Assembly (NCBI RefSeq): GCF_030295995.1
Contig: NZ_AP027365.1
Span: 186,001 to 250,000, forward strand
Reading direction: 5' to 3'
Length of the DNA: 64,000 nt
Origin: Thalassotalea hakodatensis
Lineage (GTDB): Bacteria; Pseudomonadota; Gammaproteobacteria; Enterobacterales; Alteromonadaceae
This document shows positions 35,824 through 45,261 of this stretch, in pieces. The notes under the pieces are model-generated. The model was not told the DNA's origin and did not search any database. It saw nothing but the letters and a program-made list of their open reading frames with translations. Positions within the stretch are counted from its first letter, which is position 1; every line of letters begins with the position of its first letter. The position numbers were made by a program, and so were the translations under genes.

Positions 35824-37023
35824 ATGAACAAGGAACCGTTACTTTATCTTTGCCATCGTATTCCTTATCCGCCAAATAAAGGCGATAAGATCCGCTCGTT
35901 TAATATTTTGAAAAAATTGAGTGAAAGTTATGATGTGTACTTAGGCTGTTTTATTGATGACCCCTTCGATAAGCAATATGTATCGGCACTCAATAAGTAT
36001 TGTGTAGATGTGTGTGCCATTGATCAAAATAAAACCCTATCTAAAATTAAAGGGCTAAAAGCTTTTTTTACCGGGCAAGCCATTACATTACCTTATTATG
36101 CTGATATGGCCATGAAGCATTGGGTTAATCGCACTTTCCACCAACAAAACATTAAGAATATTTTTGTCTATTCGTCATCTATGGCGCAATATTGCCAAGA
36201 TGATGCGTTTTCGTTAGCAACACGGGTGATTGACTTTGTTGACGTAGATTCTGACAAGTGGCGTCAATATGCTGAGAAAAAATCAGGAATTGCTAAGTGG
36301 GTTTTTCAACGGGAACATGAAAAGCTCGCACAATATGAAGCTGAAGTAACAGAAACGTTTACTCATAGTTTATTTGTATCACCTGACGAAGCGGCACTCT
36401 TTAAATCCCTGCAAGCCGAACATGTACAAAACAAAATACATGGTGTACTCAATGGCGTTGATGTCGAGTTTTTTGATCCAGAAGCTGAAATGTCTAATGA
36501 ATCTTTACCTGAAGGTCCTTTCATTTCTTTTACAGGCGCAATGGATTATTGGGCGAATGTTGACTCAGTGCTGTGGTTTGCTGAACACGTGTGGCCAAAA
36601 ATACAAGAACAAGCACCTAATTGTTTATTCTACATCGTTGGTGGTAACCCTTCCGCAGAAGTAGAAAAGCTTGCAGAGCAATCAGGTATTATTGTGACCG
36701 GACGAGTACATGATATTCGACCCTATATTGCTCACGCGGCGTGTGTCGTTGCACCGATGCAAATCGCTAGGGGCATACAAAATAAAGTATTAGAGGCGAT
36801 GTCTTTAAATAAACCTATTGTTACTACAACGATGGGCATGGAAGGCATTAACGCGCCAAGTAATGAACATTTAGTTATTTCAGATGATCCCGTAGAGTTT
36901 ACTAATGCATGTGTTAATTTCTTGGCGGATAAAGCCCAGCCGGCGAATAGACAGTGGGTGATTGATAACTTTACATGGCAAGCAACACTGGCAAATTTGC
37001 CAGACTATTTTAGCGGTAAGTAA
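35824..37023 (+). CDS. XrtA system glycosyltransferase, TIGR03087-like
   Basis: The 399-residue GT-B enzyme opens with PLLYLCHRIPYPPNKGDKIR, the hallmark of the PEP-CTERM/XrtA glycosyltransferase family in this position. The C-terminal half has the group 1 features NGVDVEFFDP, FTGAMDYWANVDSVLWFAEH, and VAPMQIARGIQNKVLEAMS with the donor-binding Glu. It should add a sugar to the lipid-linked repeat unit at the cytoplasmic face. Sugar donor unknown. It lies six bases after the FemAB gene and 14 before xrtA. Confidence 0.93.
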   Translation: MNKEPLLYLCHRIPYPPNKGDKIRSFNILKKLSESYDVYLGCFIDDPFDKQYVSALNKYCVDVCAIDQNKTLSKIKGLKAFFTGQAITLPYYADMAMKHWVNRTFHQQNIKNIFVYSSSMAQYCQDDAFSLATRVIDFVDVDSDKWRQYAEKKSGIAKWVFQREHEKLAQYEAEVTETFTHSLFVSPDEAALFKSLQAEHVQNKIHGVLNGVDVEFFDPEAEMSNESLPEGPFISFTGAMDYWANVDSVLWFAEHVWPKIQEQAPNCLFYIVGGNPSAEVEKLAEQSGIIVTGRVHDIRPYIAHAACVVAPMQIARGIQNKVLEAMSLNKPIVTTTMGMEGINAPSNEHLVISDDPVEFTNACVNFLADKAQPANRQWVIDNFTWQATLANLPDYFSGK

Positions 37024-37037
37024 TTAGGACGAGAGAA

Positions 37038-38465
37038 ATGCAAAGTAGAAATGCGAAGGTTTTGCTGAGTTTTAGTCTACTGATGTTATGTTGGGGTTGG
37101 CTTTTTGCTGACGCGTTAATGGGCATGGAAGCAATATGGCGACGTTCTGACACATTTGCACATGGCTATTTTATTTTACCGATTGCCATGTGGTTAGTAT
37201 GGCGCAATAGAGCGCCTTTATTAATTGTTCCGTTAAGTACGAGTTGGCAAGCACTCGTTGTATTGTTAGGGTCTGTAGGTTTAGGGTTAATAGCTGCCGT
37301 AGCCGACGTTAATGTGGTCAGCCAACTTGCAGCGGTTGTTGCCTTAATTGCTATTTTCTGGTTAGTGATTGGTAATAAGTTAGCTCGTGTTTATAAGTTT
37401 CCACTGATTTACCTTTTATTTCTCGTGCCGATGGGAGAGAACTTGATCCCATGGCTGCAAGACGTAACGGCATGGTTTACCGTATTTTTTCTGCAGTTAA
37501 CTGGCGTACCTGTATTTCGAGATGGTCTTTATATTCAAACGCCGTCTGGTCTTTTTGAAGTTGCTGTAGCTTGCTCAGGTATTCGTTATTTAATCGCCTC
37601 AGCAGCTGTTGGCGCTTTATTTGCCTACTTAAATTACACCAAACTTAAAAAACAAATTATTTTCTTCTTGTTCGCGTTGATCTTACCGATATTAGCGAAT
37701 GGCATTCGTGCCTATTTGATTGTGGCGATCGCCCATTATTCCGATATGAAATACGCAACAGGCGCCGATCATCTTGTGTATGGTTGGTTGTTCTTTGGTT
37801 TTGTCATCATGATGATGTTTTGGGTTGGCGGTAAATTTGTTGATGAAGAACAAAAAAATAAGACTGACTTGCCAACACAAACCGGTAGTTACCAAATGAC
37901 AAGTATCATCAGTGCAAGTGTTTTGATGATCATTGCAGTATTATTATTAAGACAAATTCCAGTGGTTGAAACACCAAACACCCCACAACCTATGCTAAAT
38001 GGTACTGTTGTTAAGCAATCTAATTGGGGTATCACCTTTTCAAAACCCATTGCCCATTCGTTTATTACTGACGGCACGTTTGAAGTATTTGCCGCAAAAT
38101 ATGCCAATAAACAAACCGAAGGTGAGTTGATTTCATTCACTAATAAATTGCACGATGCAGAACGTTGGACTGTTATTGAACAGCAAGAAATTAAGAATGA
38201 ACTAGGGCAATTGCAATTTGTGTTGTTACGTAACACCTCGGGCAAAACGCGTAGTTATGTTTACCAATATGTTATTGGTCAGTATTCAAGTGTGTCTTCA
38301 ATGTGGGCGAAGTTGTATCAGGTAATGTCGTCGTTAACCGGTAGCGCTCATGTCAGTTATGTTATTGCAGTATCGTTAGCACCAAGCAATGAAACAGAGC
38401 AAGATAAGCAAAAACTGATCGAAAAACTGAGTGTCGAGAAAAATCGTTTGGGATTGCCTTTGTGA
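37038..38465 (+). CDS. xrtA: Exosortase A (XrtA), with EpsI-like C-terminal domain
   Basis: The 475-residue protein is a multi-pass transpeptidase. The exosortase core (about 10-265) has the triad Cys179 in EVAVACSGIRYL, Arg224 in ANGIRAYL, and His245 in ADHLVYGW, plus RRSDTFAHGYFILP near the start. After a TM near 285 it continues into a periplasmic domain (about 310-470; ending VEKNRLGLPL) of the EpsI/DUF3485 type that is fused to XrtA in proteobacteria. Exosortases cleave PEP-CTERM proteins at the inner membrane and are thought to join them to a carrier. No PEP-CTERM protein is encoded in this window. The next gene overlaps by four bases. Confidence 0.96.
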   Translation: MQSRNAKVLLSFSLLMLCWGWLFADALMGMEAIWRRSDTFAHGYFILPIAMWLVWRNRAPLLIVPLSTSWQALVVLLGSVGLGLIAAVADVNVVSQLAAVVALIAIFWLVIGNKLARVYKFPLIYLLFLVPMGENLIPWLQDVTAWFTVFFLQLTGVPVFRDGLYIQTPSGLFEVAVACSGIRYLIASAAVGALFAYLNYTKLKKQIIFFLFALILPILANGIRAYLIVAIAHYSDMKYATGADHLVYGWLFFGFVIMMMFWVGGKFVDEEQKNKTDLPTQTGSYQMTSIISASVLMIIAVLLLRQIPVVETPNTPQPMLNGTVVKQSNWGITFSKPIAHSFITDGTFEVFAAKYANKQTEGELISFTNKLHDAERWTVIEQQEIKNELGQLQFVLLRNTSGKTRSYVYQYVIGQYSSVSSMWAKLYQVMSSLTGSAHVSYVIAVSLAPSNETEQDKQKLIEKLSVEKNRLGLPL

Positions 38466-39559
38466 GTAAACCAAAGATCATCGCGCATTTAATTTTACAG
38501 CTTGATATAGGCGGGCTAGAACGTGTCATGCTAAATTGCATTCGTCAGATGCAGCAACAAAGCGATGTTAAGCATGTCATTATCTCATTGACTACGGCGA
38601 ATGACTTTTCTCAAGATGACCTGCGCGAAAAGGTGGCTGTTCATTGTTTAAATAAAAAAGCTGGCAACGACTGGAAGTTACATTTTCGCTTGTTTCAGCT
38701 ATTAAGAGAAATTAAGCCTGATATCTTACATACCTACAACTTGTCGACTATTGAATATCACCCAATTGCGATGTTAGCAGGCGTGAAAGGCAGAATACAT
38801 GCAGAGCACGGACGAGATATAAATGATCCAAAAGGTTTAAATAAAAAGCATAATTTTTTGCGAAAGCTGATGTCCTTTTTTATTCATCGATATGTTGCAG
38901 TCAGTGATGAATTGTTTCAATGGTTGAATACAACCGTGGGCATTTCAAAGACTAAAACGCAGTTGATCACAAACGGGATCAATACCGAGTTTTTCAATCT
39001 ACCTAAACAGCCTAGCGAAAATATACGTTTTGCTAATATAGCCCGTTTGTCACCGATTAAAGACCATAAAAACTTGCTTCAAGCCTGCCAGTTGCTTCAA
39101 AAAGAGCATGACGAACTACCATGGACGCTGACAATCATTGGTGATGGACCGCTTCGTGAAGAGCTCGCCTTATTAACGCAAGAATATCAGCTTAACGAAC
39201 GGGTAAATTTTCTTGGTGCACGTGATGATATTGCCGAGCTTTTAACGGAAGTTGATGTGTTTGTCTTATCATCAATTGCCGAAGGGATCCCCATGACTAT
39301 TTTAGAAGCTATGTCAGCGTCAACCGCCATTATTGCAACGGAAGTTGGCGGTATACCTCAAGTCATTGAGCAGCACAAAGAAGGGGTTCTCGTGGAAAAA
39401 CAAGATGCAATCGCGCTTGCGCAAGCGATGGCGTTTTATCTAAAAAATGTAGAAAAAGCAAAAGAGCATGGGAAACAAGCACGCGATAAAGTGTTGAATT
39501 CATATAACGAACAACGCATGGTGAAAGATTATTTAGCATGCTACGAGCAGCTGCTATAG
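38462..39559 (+). CDS. XrtA system glycosyltransferase, TIGR03088-like
   Basis: The 365-residue GT4-type enzyme starts with GTG inside the xrtA stop (GTGA overlap). Motifs: HLILQLDIGGLERVMLNCIR at the N-terminus, AEHGRDINDPKGLNKKHN, NGINTEFFNL, FANIARLSPIKDHKNLLQA, and LSSIAEGIPMTILEAMS, with the acidic donor-site residues. It resembles the glycosyltransferase that follows exosortase A in many XrtA loci. It adds a sugar to the growing lipid-linked unit; specificity is unknown. Confidence 0.94.
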   Translation: MSKPKIIAHLILQLDIGGLERVMLNCIRQMQQQSDVKHVIISLTTANDFSQDDLREKVAVHCLNKKAGNDWKLHFRLFQLLREIKPDILHTYNLSTIEYHPIAMLAGVKGRIHAEHGRDINDPKGLNKKHNFLRKLMSFFIHRYVAVSDELFQWLNTTVGISKTKTQLITNGINTEFFNLPKQPSENIRFANIARLSPIKDHKNLLQACQLLQKEHDELPWTLTIIGDGPLREELALLTQEYQLNERVNFLGARDDIAELLTEVDVFVLSSIAEGIPMTILEAMSASTAIIATEVGGIPQVIEQHKEGVLVEKQDAIALAQAMAFYLKNVEKAKEHGKQARDKVLNSYNEQRMVKDYLACYEQLL

Positions 39560-39575
39560 AAAAGGTAAACGAAGA

Positions 39576-41465
39576 ATGTGTGGTATTACGGGTTATTTAA
39601 AATTAGATAAGCAAGCACAAGTTGATGATGCATTACTCGCTAAAATGAACCAAGCGCAGTTTCATCGTGGACCTGATGAAGGAGATCAATATGTTGACGA
39701 GTATGTTGGCCTAGCACACCGACGTTTATCGATTATTGATTTATCATCTGGCCAACAACCGATGAAGAGTAATTGTGGTGATTATGTTATTGTGTTTAAT
39801 GGTGAAGTGTATAATTTCCTTGAAATAAGAGCACAACTCATCTCGCTTGGTTATACCTTTAATACGCATTCCGACACAGAAGTTATTTTAAATGCCTACA
39901 TAGAGTGGGGGCCACAAAGCGTTGAACGACTTAACGGTATGTTTTCTTATGTGATCTGGCAAAAATCGACAAATGCTTTTTTTATCACCCGTGATCGCCT
40001 TGGTATTAAACCGCTTTTCTATACGGTGATTGATCAAGTTTTTTATTTTGCATCAGAGCTGAAAAGTTTAAAACTCATCCCTAATCTTGATAAAACAGTT
40101 GATGTAAAAGCGCTAGAGCAATACTTTGCATTTGGCTACGTTGCTGAACCAAGTACCATTTATCAATCTGTTCAAAAACTACAGCCTGGTCATACTATCT
40201 ATTTTGAAACGCCGCAAAGCCCAATGAAGATTAATCAATATTGGGATGTGAGCTATGCCAAACAAACTGATCTATCTGAACAAGAATATATTGAACAAGC
40301 GGTGACGCAGTTAAAGAAATCTGTTGATAGTCATATGATGGCAGAAGTACCTTTAGGTTCGTTTTTATCAGGTGGGGTTGACTCAAGCGCTGTGGTAGCA
40401 ATGATGTCGCAAGTCAGTGAACAAAAAGTAAAAACTTGTTCAATCGGTTTTGATGTAAAAGATTATAATGAAACTGACTTTGCGCGTATGGTTGCTAAAC
40501 GCTACAACACAGATCATCAAGAAAACATCGTAAAAAGTGATGACTTTGATCTGTTAGATATGTTGGCCGAGCTTTATGATGAACCCTACGCAGACAGCTC
40601 AGCAATGCCAACATATCGCGTATGTGAACTCGCTCGTAAAAAAGTCACCGTTTGTATGTCAGGTGATGGTGCTGATGAACTTTTAGCGGGCTATCGTCGC
40701 TACGCATTAATGATGAATGAACAAAAAGTTCGCGATAAAATACCAGCGGCAGTGCGTAAGGCCATTTTTAAACCATTAGGGAAGTTATACCCTAAGCTTG
40801 ATTGGGCTCCGCGCTTTCTTCGGGCGAAAACCACTTTTCAATCGCTTGCCATGGATATTGTAGAAGGTTATTTCCATGGTGTTTCGATTATGAATGATGA
40901 ACAACGTAAGGCGTTGTTTTCTCCACAAGTTCACGAACAATTAGCGGGCTATCATGCACTTGAAGTATTTAGAGAACATGAAGCTAATTTTGATGGTGAT
41001 GACCCACTCTCTTTAATCCAATACCTAGATATTAAAACCTATTTAGTAGGGGATATTTTAACCAAAGTAGACCGCGCGAGTATGGCGCATAGTCTAGAGG
41101 TACGGGTACCCTTTTTAGATCACGAATTTGTCGAGTGGTCGGCGAAGGTTCCACCACGGATGCGATTAAAAGCAGGGCAAGGGAAATACGTGTTGAAAAA
41201 AGCCATGGAAGATCACTTGCCGCACGATGTACTGTATCGCAGTAAAATGGGGTTTAGAGTGCCTCTTACCGATTGGTTTAGAGGCCCGTTGAAGCAAAAA
41301 CTAAGAGACGCATTATTAAGTGAAGAAATGCACGAATCAGGATTATTTAATATGAATACTATTCGTCAATGGATAGATGATCACCAGTCAGGCAGAAAAG
41401 AATATAGTGCTCCACTTTGGACCTTACTAATGTTTGCCTCTTTTTATCGTCAAGCAACGAGTTAA
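39576..41465 (+). CDS. XrtA system amidotransferase (asparagine synthase-like)
   Basis: The 629-residue protein has a class II glutaminase domain with catalytic Cys2 (MCGITGYL), HRGPDEGDQY, LAHRRLSIIDL and FNGEVYN, then a PP-loop ATP pyrophosphatase domain with LSGGVDSS (264-271) and MSGDGADELLAGYRRY. It is the TIGR03108-like amidotransferase of XrtA loci. It would use glutamine ammonia to amidate a carboxylate, probably a uronic acid or an amino-acid substituent of the polymer; the substrate is inferred. It lies 16 bases after the glycosyltransferase. Confidence 0.94.
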   Translation: MCGITGYLKLDKQAQVDDALLAKMNQAQFHRGPDEGDQYVDEYVGLAHRRLSIIDLSSGQQPMKSNCGDYVIVFNGEVYNFLEIRAQLISLGYTFNTHSDTEVILNAYIEWGPQSVERLNGMFSYVIWQKSTNAFFITRDRLGIKPLFYTVIDQVFYFASELKSLKLIPNLDKTVDVKALEQYFAFGYVAEPSTIYQSVQKLQPGHTIYFETPQSPMKINQYWDVSYAKQTDLSEQEYIEQAVTQLKKSVDSHMMAEVPLGSFLSGGVDSSAVVAMMSQVSEQKVKTCSIGFDVKDYNETDFARMVAKRYNTDHQENIVKSDDFDLLDMLAELYDEPYADSSAMPTYRVCELARKKVTVCMSGDGADELLAGYRRYALMMNEQKVRDKIPAAVRKAIFKPLGKLYPKLDWAPRFLRAKTTFQSLAMDIVEGYFHGVSIMNDEQRKALFSPQVHEQLAGYHALEVFREHEANFDGDDPLSLIQYLDIKTYLVGDILTKVDRASMAHSLEVRVPFLDHEFVEWSAKVPPRMRLKAGQGKYVLKKAMEDHLPHDVLYRSKMGFRVPLTDWFRGPLKQKLRDALLSEEMHESGLFNMNTIRQWIDDHQSGRKEYSAPLWTLLMFASFYRQATS

Positions 41466-41469
41466 TGGC

Positions 41470-42684
41470 ATGAAAGCATTACACGTATTAGACCACTCAA
41501 TACCCTTACATAGCGGGTATACCTTTCGTACACGTTCGATCTTAAAAAAACAACACCAGTTAGGGATTGAAACTTGTCATGTCACTAGCCCCAAACATGG
41601 TAATAGCGTAAAAGAAATAGAAACGGTCGATGATCTAGTGTTTTATCGTAGTGCGCCACCAAGTGGCGTGTTGTCAAAATTGCCTGTATTGAATCAGTTA
41701 GCATTTATCGAACCCATGGTTGAGCGCATATTAGAAGTAATAGCGATAGAGAAGCCCGATGTAATTCACGCTCATTCACCAGCCTTAAACGGTTTAGCAG
41801 CGCTAAAAGCCGGTAAAAAATCGGGCTTGCCTGTGGTTTATGAAATTCGTGCCTTTTGGGAAGATGCTGCCGTTGATCATGGTACGTGCAAAGAAGATGA
41901 TTTACGTTACAAGTTAACCCGTGCAATGGAAACACACGTGGTAAAGCATGCAGATGCGGTAACAACAATTTGCCAAGGGTTAAGAAAAGACTTAATCGGT
42001 AGAGGGTTTAACGAAGATAAGTTTACCGTTATTGCTAATGCGGTAAATGTTGAGCAATTTGATGTGATTACCGAGAAAAATCAAGCATTAGAACAAGCGT
42101 TATCATTAACGAATAAAACGGTGCTAGGCTTTCTAGGTTCTTTTTACGCTTATGAAGGGTTAGATTTAGCCATCAATGCATTAGCGGAAGTGGTAAAACA
42201 ACGACAAGATATACATTTACTGTTGGTTGGTGGTGGTCCACAAGAAGACAACTTAAAGGCGCAAGTAGCAGAATTAGGGCTAACTGATTATGTGACTTTT
42301 ACTGGCCGAGTGCCACACAGTGAAGTTGGGCGTTATTACAGCTTAGTTGACCTGTTGGTATACCCGCGTAAATCGATGCGTTTAACTGAACTTGTAACTC
42401 CGTTAAAGCCATTAGAGGCAATGGCTCAAGGAAAGCTGTTGTTAGCGTCTGATGTCGGTGGTCACCATGAATTGATCACAGATCATAGCAATGGTTATTT
42501 GTTCAAAGCGGATAATGTCGATAACTTGGTTGAAAAAATACAACAAGTATTAACAGAAAAAGCACAATGGCCAGAAGTGATTGCCGAAGGAAGGCGCTAT
42601 GTAGAGCAAGTCAGGAACTGGCAGAATAGTGTTGAAAACTATATTGACATTTATCAAAAATTAACAGGGCAGTTAGTTAAGTGA
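41470..42684 (+). CDS. Exosortase A system-associated glycosyltransferase, TIGR04063-like
   Basis: About 404 residues from the ATG at 41470, which gives the family start MKALHVLDHSIPLHSGYTFR. The open frame extends 12 codons further upstream into the amidotransferase gene, but that start would have no reason. Motifs: HAHSPALNGLAALKAGKKSG, VYEIRAFWEDAAVDHGT, NAVNVEQFD, LLVGGGPQEDNL, YPRKSMRLTELVTPLKPLEA. The last motif is characteristic of this GT4 subgroup. It acts in assembling the XrtA polysaccharide. Next gene overlaps by four bases. Confidence 0.93.
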   Translation: MKALHVLDHSIPLHSGYTFRTRSILKKQHQLGIETCHVTSPKHGNSVKEIETVDDLVFYRSAPPSGVLSKLPVLNQLAFIEPMVERILEVIAIEKPDVIHAHSPALNGLAALKAGKKSGLPVVYEIRAFWEDAAVDHGTCKEDDLRYKLTRAMETHVVKHADAVTTICQGLRKDLIGRGFNEDKFTVIANAVNVEQFDVITEKNQALEQALSLTNKTVLGFLGSFYAYEGLDLAINALAEVVKQRQDIHLLLVGGGPQEDNLKAQVAELGLTDYVTFTGRVPHSEVGRYYSLVDLLVYPRKSMRLTELVTPLKPLEAMAQGKLLLASDVGGHHELITDHSNGYLFKADNVDNLVEKIQQVLTEKAQWPEVIAEGRRYVEQVRNWQNSVENYIDIYQKLTGQLVK

Positions 42685-43766
42685 GTACATTAAAGCGCGT
42701 AGCGATTGTTGGGCCTTTACCGCCACCTGCTGGCGGGATGGCGAACCAAACAAGAAAGCTTGGTGAGTTTTTAACCGAAGAAGGGCTTGAGGTTGATATT
42801 ATTCAAGTCAACCCTGCTTATTTTCCAGCGTTCATTGGCAAAGTACCTGTTATTCGCGCTGGTTTTCGGTTAATTCAGTATCTTGTTTCACTGAAACGAC
42901 AACTTAAACACGTAGATGTCGTACATATAATGGCGAATTCTGGTTGGTCTTGGCATTTATTTGCCGCACCAGCAATTTGGGTTGCTCATCGCTTAAACAA
43001 ACCAGTAGTGTTAAATTACCGTGGTGGATATGCGCAAACGTTTTTCGAAAAATCATGGTTTTGGGTCAAACCAAGTCTTCGTAAATGCCAACAAATATTA
43101 GTTCCTTCTGCTTTTTTACAGCAAGTCTTTGAACAGTTTGAATTACACGCTGACATTGTACCGAACGTATTGGATCAAACGAAGTTTTATCCAATGGAAC
43201 AAAAGGTTGTTAATGAACAGCCGCATATTATTGTGACCCGGAACCTAGAAGACATTTACGATGTGGCTACGGCTATTAAGGGCTTTGCGCTTGTTCAAGA
43301 GCACTTTCCGCAAGCAAGATTATCTGTTGCGGGGACCGGGCCAGAACTTAACAATTTACAAGCGTTAGTGTCACAGCTAGGTATTGAAAGTCAGGTAACT
43401 TTTGTCGGAAGACTATCTCCAAATGAGATTGCAGATTTATATCGCGCAGCAGATGTGATGGTCAATACCAGTATTGTTGATAATTCGCCAAACTCGATTA
43501 TTGAATCGTTAGCGTGTGGCACACCCGTTGTATCAACAAATGTAGGCGGTATACCAACCTTAGTAACAGATCAGCACGATGCAATTCTGGTAGGTATAGA
43601 AAATGAACAAGCCATTGCTGATGGTGTGATTAAGCTCTTGCAAGATGACGCATTTCGCGTGACACTGATTAAAAATGGTCAAAACACGATCAGTAAATTT
43701 TACTGGGAAAATGTCTGGCGTAACTTACAACAGCATTATTTAAAGGCTATTGCAGAAAAAGGATAA
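42681..43766 (+). CDS. Glycosyltransferase family 4 protein
   Basis: The 361-residue GT-B enzyme starts with GTG overlapping the previous stop. It carries VAIVGPLPPPAGGMANQTRK near the N-terminus, LNYRGGYAQTFF, NVLDQTKFYP, AGTGPELNNLQALV and NTSIVDNSPNSIIESLACG, all typical of GT4 retaining transferases. Donor and acceptor are unknown. Tight coupling to neighbours on both sides marks it as part of the polysaccharide assembly operon. Confidence 0.92.
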   Translation: MSTLKRVAIVGPLPPPAGGMANQTRKLGEFLTEEGLEVDIIQVNPAYFPAFIGKVPVIRAGFRLIQYLVSLKRQLKHVDVVHIMANSGWSWHLFAAPAIWVAHRLNKPVVLNYRGGYAQTFFEKSWFWVKPSLRKCQQILVPSAFLQQVFEQFELHADIVPNVLDQTKFYPMEQKVVNEQPHIIVTRNLEDIYDVATAIKGFALVQEHFPQARLSVAGTGPELNNLQALVSQLGIESQVTFVGRLSPNEIADLYRAADVMVNTSIVDNSPNSIIESLACGTPVVSTNVGGIPTLVTDQHDAILVGIENEQAIADGVIKLLQDDAFRVTLIKNGQNTISKFYWENVWRNLQQHYLKAIAEKG

Positions 43767-43776
43767 GCGCCTCGTT

Positions 43777-45120
43777 ATGTATACTAAAATTGTTTCGTCA
43801 TTGTTGTTTCCATTGCATGAAAAATTAAAAAAGCATGATACGGTGACGATAAAAAACGCCTTAGAGAAATCGCAATGGCAGAGCAAAACAGAAATTTTAG
43901 CGCAACAGGAAAAGCGCTTACATAGCTTCCTAAAGACAGCTGTTGAGCAAGTGCCTTACTATCGTCAGTTGTTTAAACGTTTGGGCCTTAGTGCGCAGGA
44001 TATCAAGAGTAAAGCTGATTTAACAAAGCTACCTTTTTTAGATAAGCCTGTTATACGTGAGCATTTCGAACAATTAAAGGCTGATAATGCCGGCCCTGTC
44101 AGCCCCTTCACTACGGGTGGTTCTAGCGGTACACCGTTAACGTTTTTGCTGAGTAATGAACGCGTAAGTCATGATGTCGCTGAAAAGTGGCGTGCAACTC
44201 GTTGGTGGGGAGTCGATATAGGTGATAAAGAAATTGTTGCATGGGGCTCGCCAATTGAATTGGGCGCTCAAGATAAAGTTAGATTGTTTCGCGACAAATT
44301 ATTCCGTTCCACCTTAGTACCAGCTTTTGATATGAATGACACTAAGCTGTTGAATTTTATTGACACGATAAAAGCTGAAAAACCCAAAATGCTATTTGGT
44401 TACCCGTCGGTGTTTAGTTTGATCGCAAAAACAGCGCAAAAACATAATATACGGGTAGACAACCTTGGCATAGAAGTGGTGTTTGTGACGTCTGAACGTT
44501 TATATCCCTATCAAAGGGAAACCATTGAAACAACGTTTGGTGCGCCTGTAGCCAACGGTTATGGTGGTAGAGATGCGGGGTTTATTGCGCATCAATGCCC
44601 TGACGGTAAAATGCATTTAAGTGCTGAAGATATTGTGGTTGAAATCATCGATCGTGAGGGTAACCCAGTACCTGATGGTGAAAAGGGGGAAATAGTGGTA
44701 ACCCATATGGCGACATCTGACTTCCCTTTTATTCGTTATCGTACAGGCGATGTGGCGGCTATTGACCCAGAGCCATGTTCGTGTGGTCGTGGTTTACCGT
44801 GTTTAATGGATATTGAAGGTCGAACAACAGATTTTGTTATCGCGCAAGACGGCACGGTCATGCATGGCCTTGCACTTATTTACGTATTGCGAGAGCTCCA
44901 GGGTATTGGTGAATTTAAAATAATTCAAGAATCTAAATTGTTGACTCGTATTCAAGTTGTGCCGATCGAAAAGGATTTACCAGACGCATTAAAAGAAGAA
45001 ATTATTGTTGGTTTCAAAAAACGTTTAGGTGATAACGTGGAAGTTGAACTGGAAGTCGTTGAGAAAATTGAGGCTGAAAAGTCAGGCAAATTTAGATACG
45101 TAATCAGTAAGGTGTCATAA
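43777..45120 (+). CDS. CapK-like AMP-ligase (phenylacetate-CoA-ligase family)
   Basis: About 447 residues from the ATG at 43777; an earlier TTG at 43750 would add nine residues inside the preceding gene. Motifs of the adenylate-forming family: PFTTGGSSGTPLTFLLS (ATP loop), PKMLFGYPSVFSLIAKTAQK, ANGYGGRDAGFIAHQCP, FPFIRYRTGDVA, CSCGRGLPCLMDIEGRTTDF. Such proteins (CapK/PaaK-like) are common in polysaccharide clusters, where they are thought to activate a carboxylic acid for attachment to the glycan. Together with the FemAB-like protein and the amidotransferase this suggests amino-acid or acyl decoration; that is inference. Confidence 0.9.
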   Translation: MYTKIVSSLLFPLHEKLKKHDTVTIKNALEKSQWQSKTEILAQQEKRLHSFLKTAVEQVPYYRQLFKRLGLSAQDIKSKADLTKLPFLDKPVIREHFEQLKADNAGPVSPFTTGGSSGTPLTFLLSNERVSHDVAEKWRATRWWGVDIGDKEIVAWGSPIELGAQDKVRLFRDKLFRSTLVPAFDMNDTKLLNFIDTIKAEKPKMLFGYPSVFSLIAKTAQKHNIRVDNLGIEVVFVTSERLYPYQRETIETTFGAPVANGYGGRDAGFIAHQCPDGKMHLSAEDIVVEIIDREGNPVPDGEKGEIVVTHMATSDFPFIRYRTGDVAAIDPEPCSCGRGLPCLMDIEGRTTDFVIAQDGTVMHGLALIYVLRELQGIGEFKIIQESKLLTRIQVVPIEKDLPDALKEEIIVGFKKRLGDNVEVELEVVEKIEAEKSGKFRYVISKVS

Positions 45121-45121
45121 A

Positions 45122-45259
45122 GTGATTGATTCGCTATTTTACATTGCTGATATCGTATGTTTGATTTACTTGTTTCATTGGGCAATAAAAAAAGACGCTG
45201 AAACTGACTCTTCAGATAATCCTAAACATTCAAAACGTAAAAAAAATAGGTTTAGATAA
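45122..45259 (+). CDS. Small single-pass membrane protein (45 aa) of the XrtA locus
   Basis: A GTG at 45122, one base after the ligase stop and eight bases after an AAGGTG ribosome site, opens 45 codons ending with TAA two bases before the next ATG. The product has a hydrophobic helix (about 4-22; SLFYIADIVCLIYLFHWAI) and a very basic, Ser/Asp/Lys-rich tail ending KRKKNRFR. It fills the gap between two operon genes exactly, which argues for a real gene. I recognise no family. Position before the O-antigen-ligase-like gene and the topology suggest a small subunit or regulator at the inner membrane. Confidence 0.65.
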   Translation: MIDSLFYIADIVCLIYLFHWAIKKDAETDSSDNPKHSKRKKNRFR

Positions 45260-45261
45260 TA

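Noticed and set aside
41434-41469. Upstream extension of the glycosyltransferase at 41470
   Set aside because: It lies inside the amidotransferase gene; the family's N-terminus begins at MKALHVLDHS.
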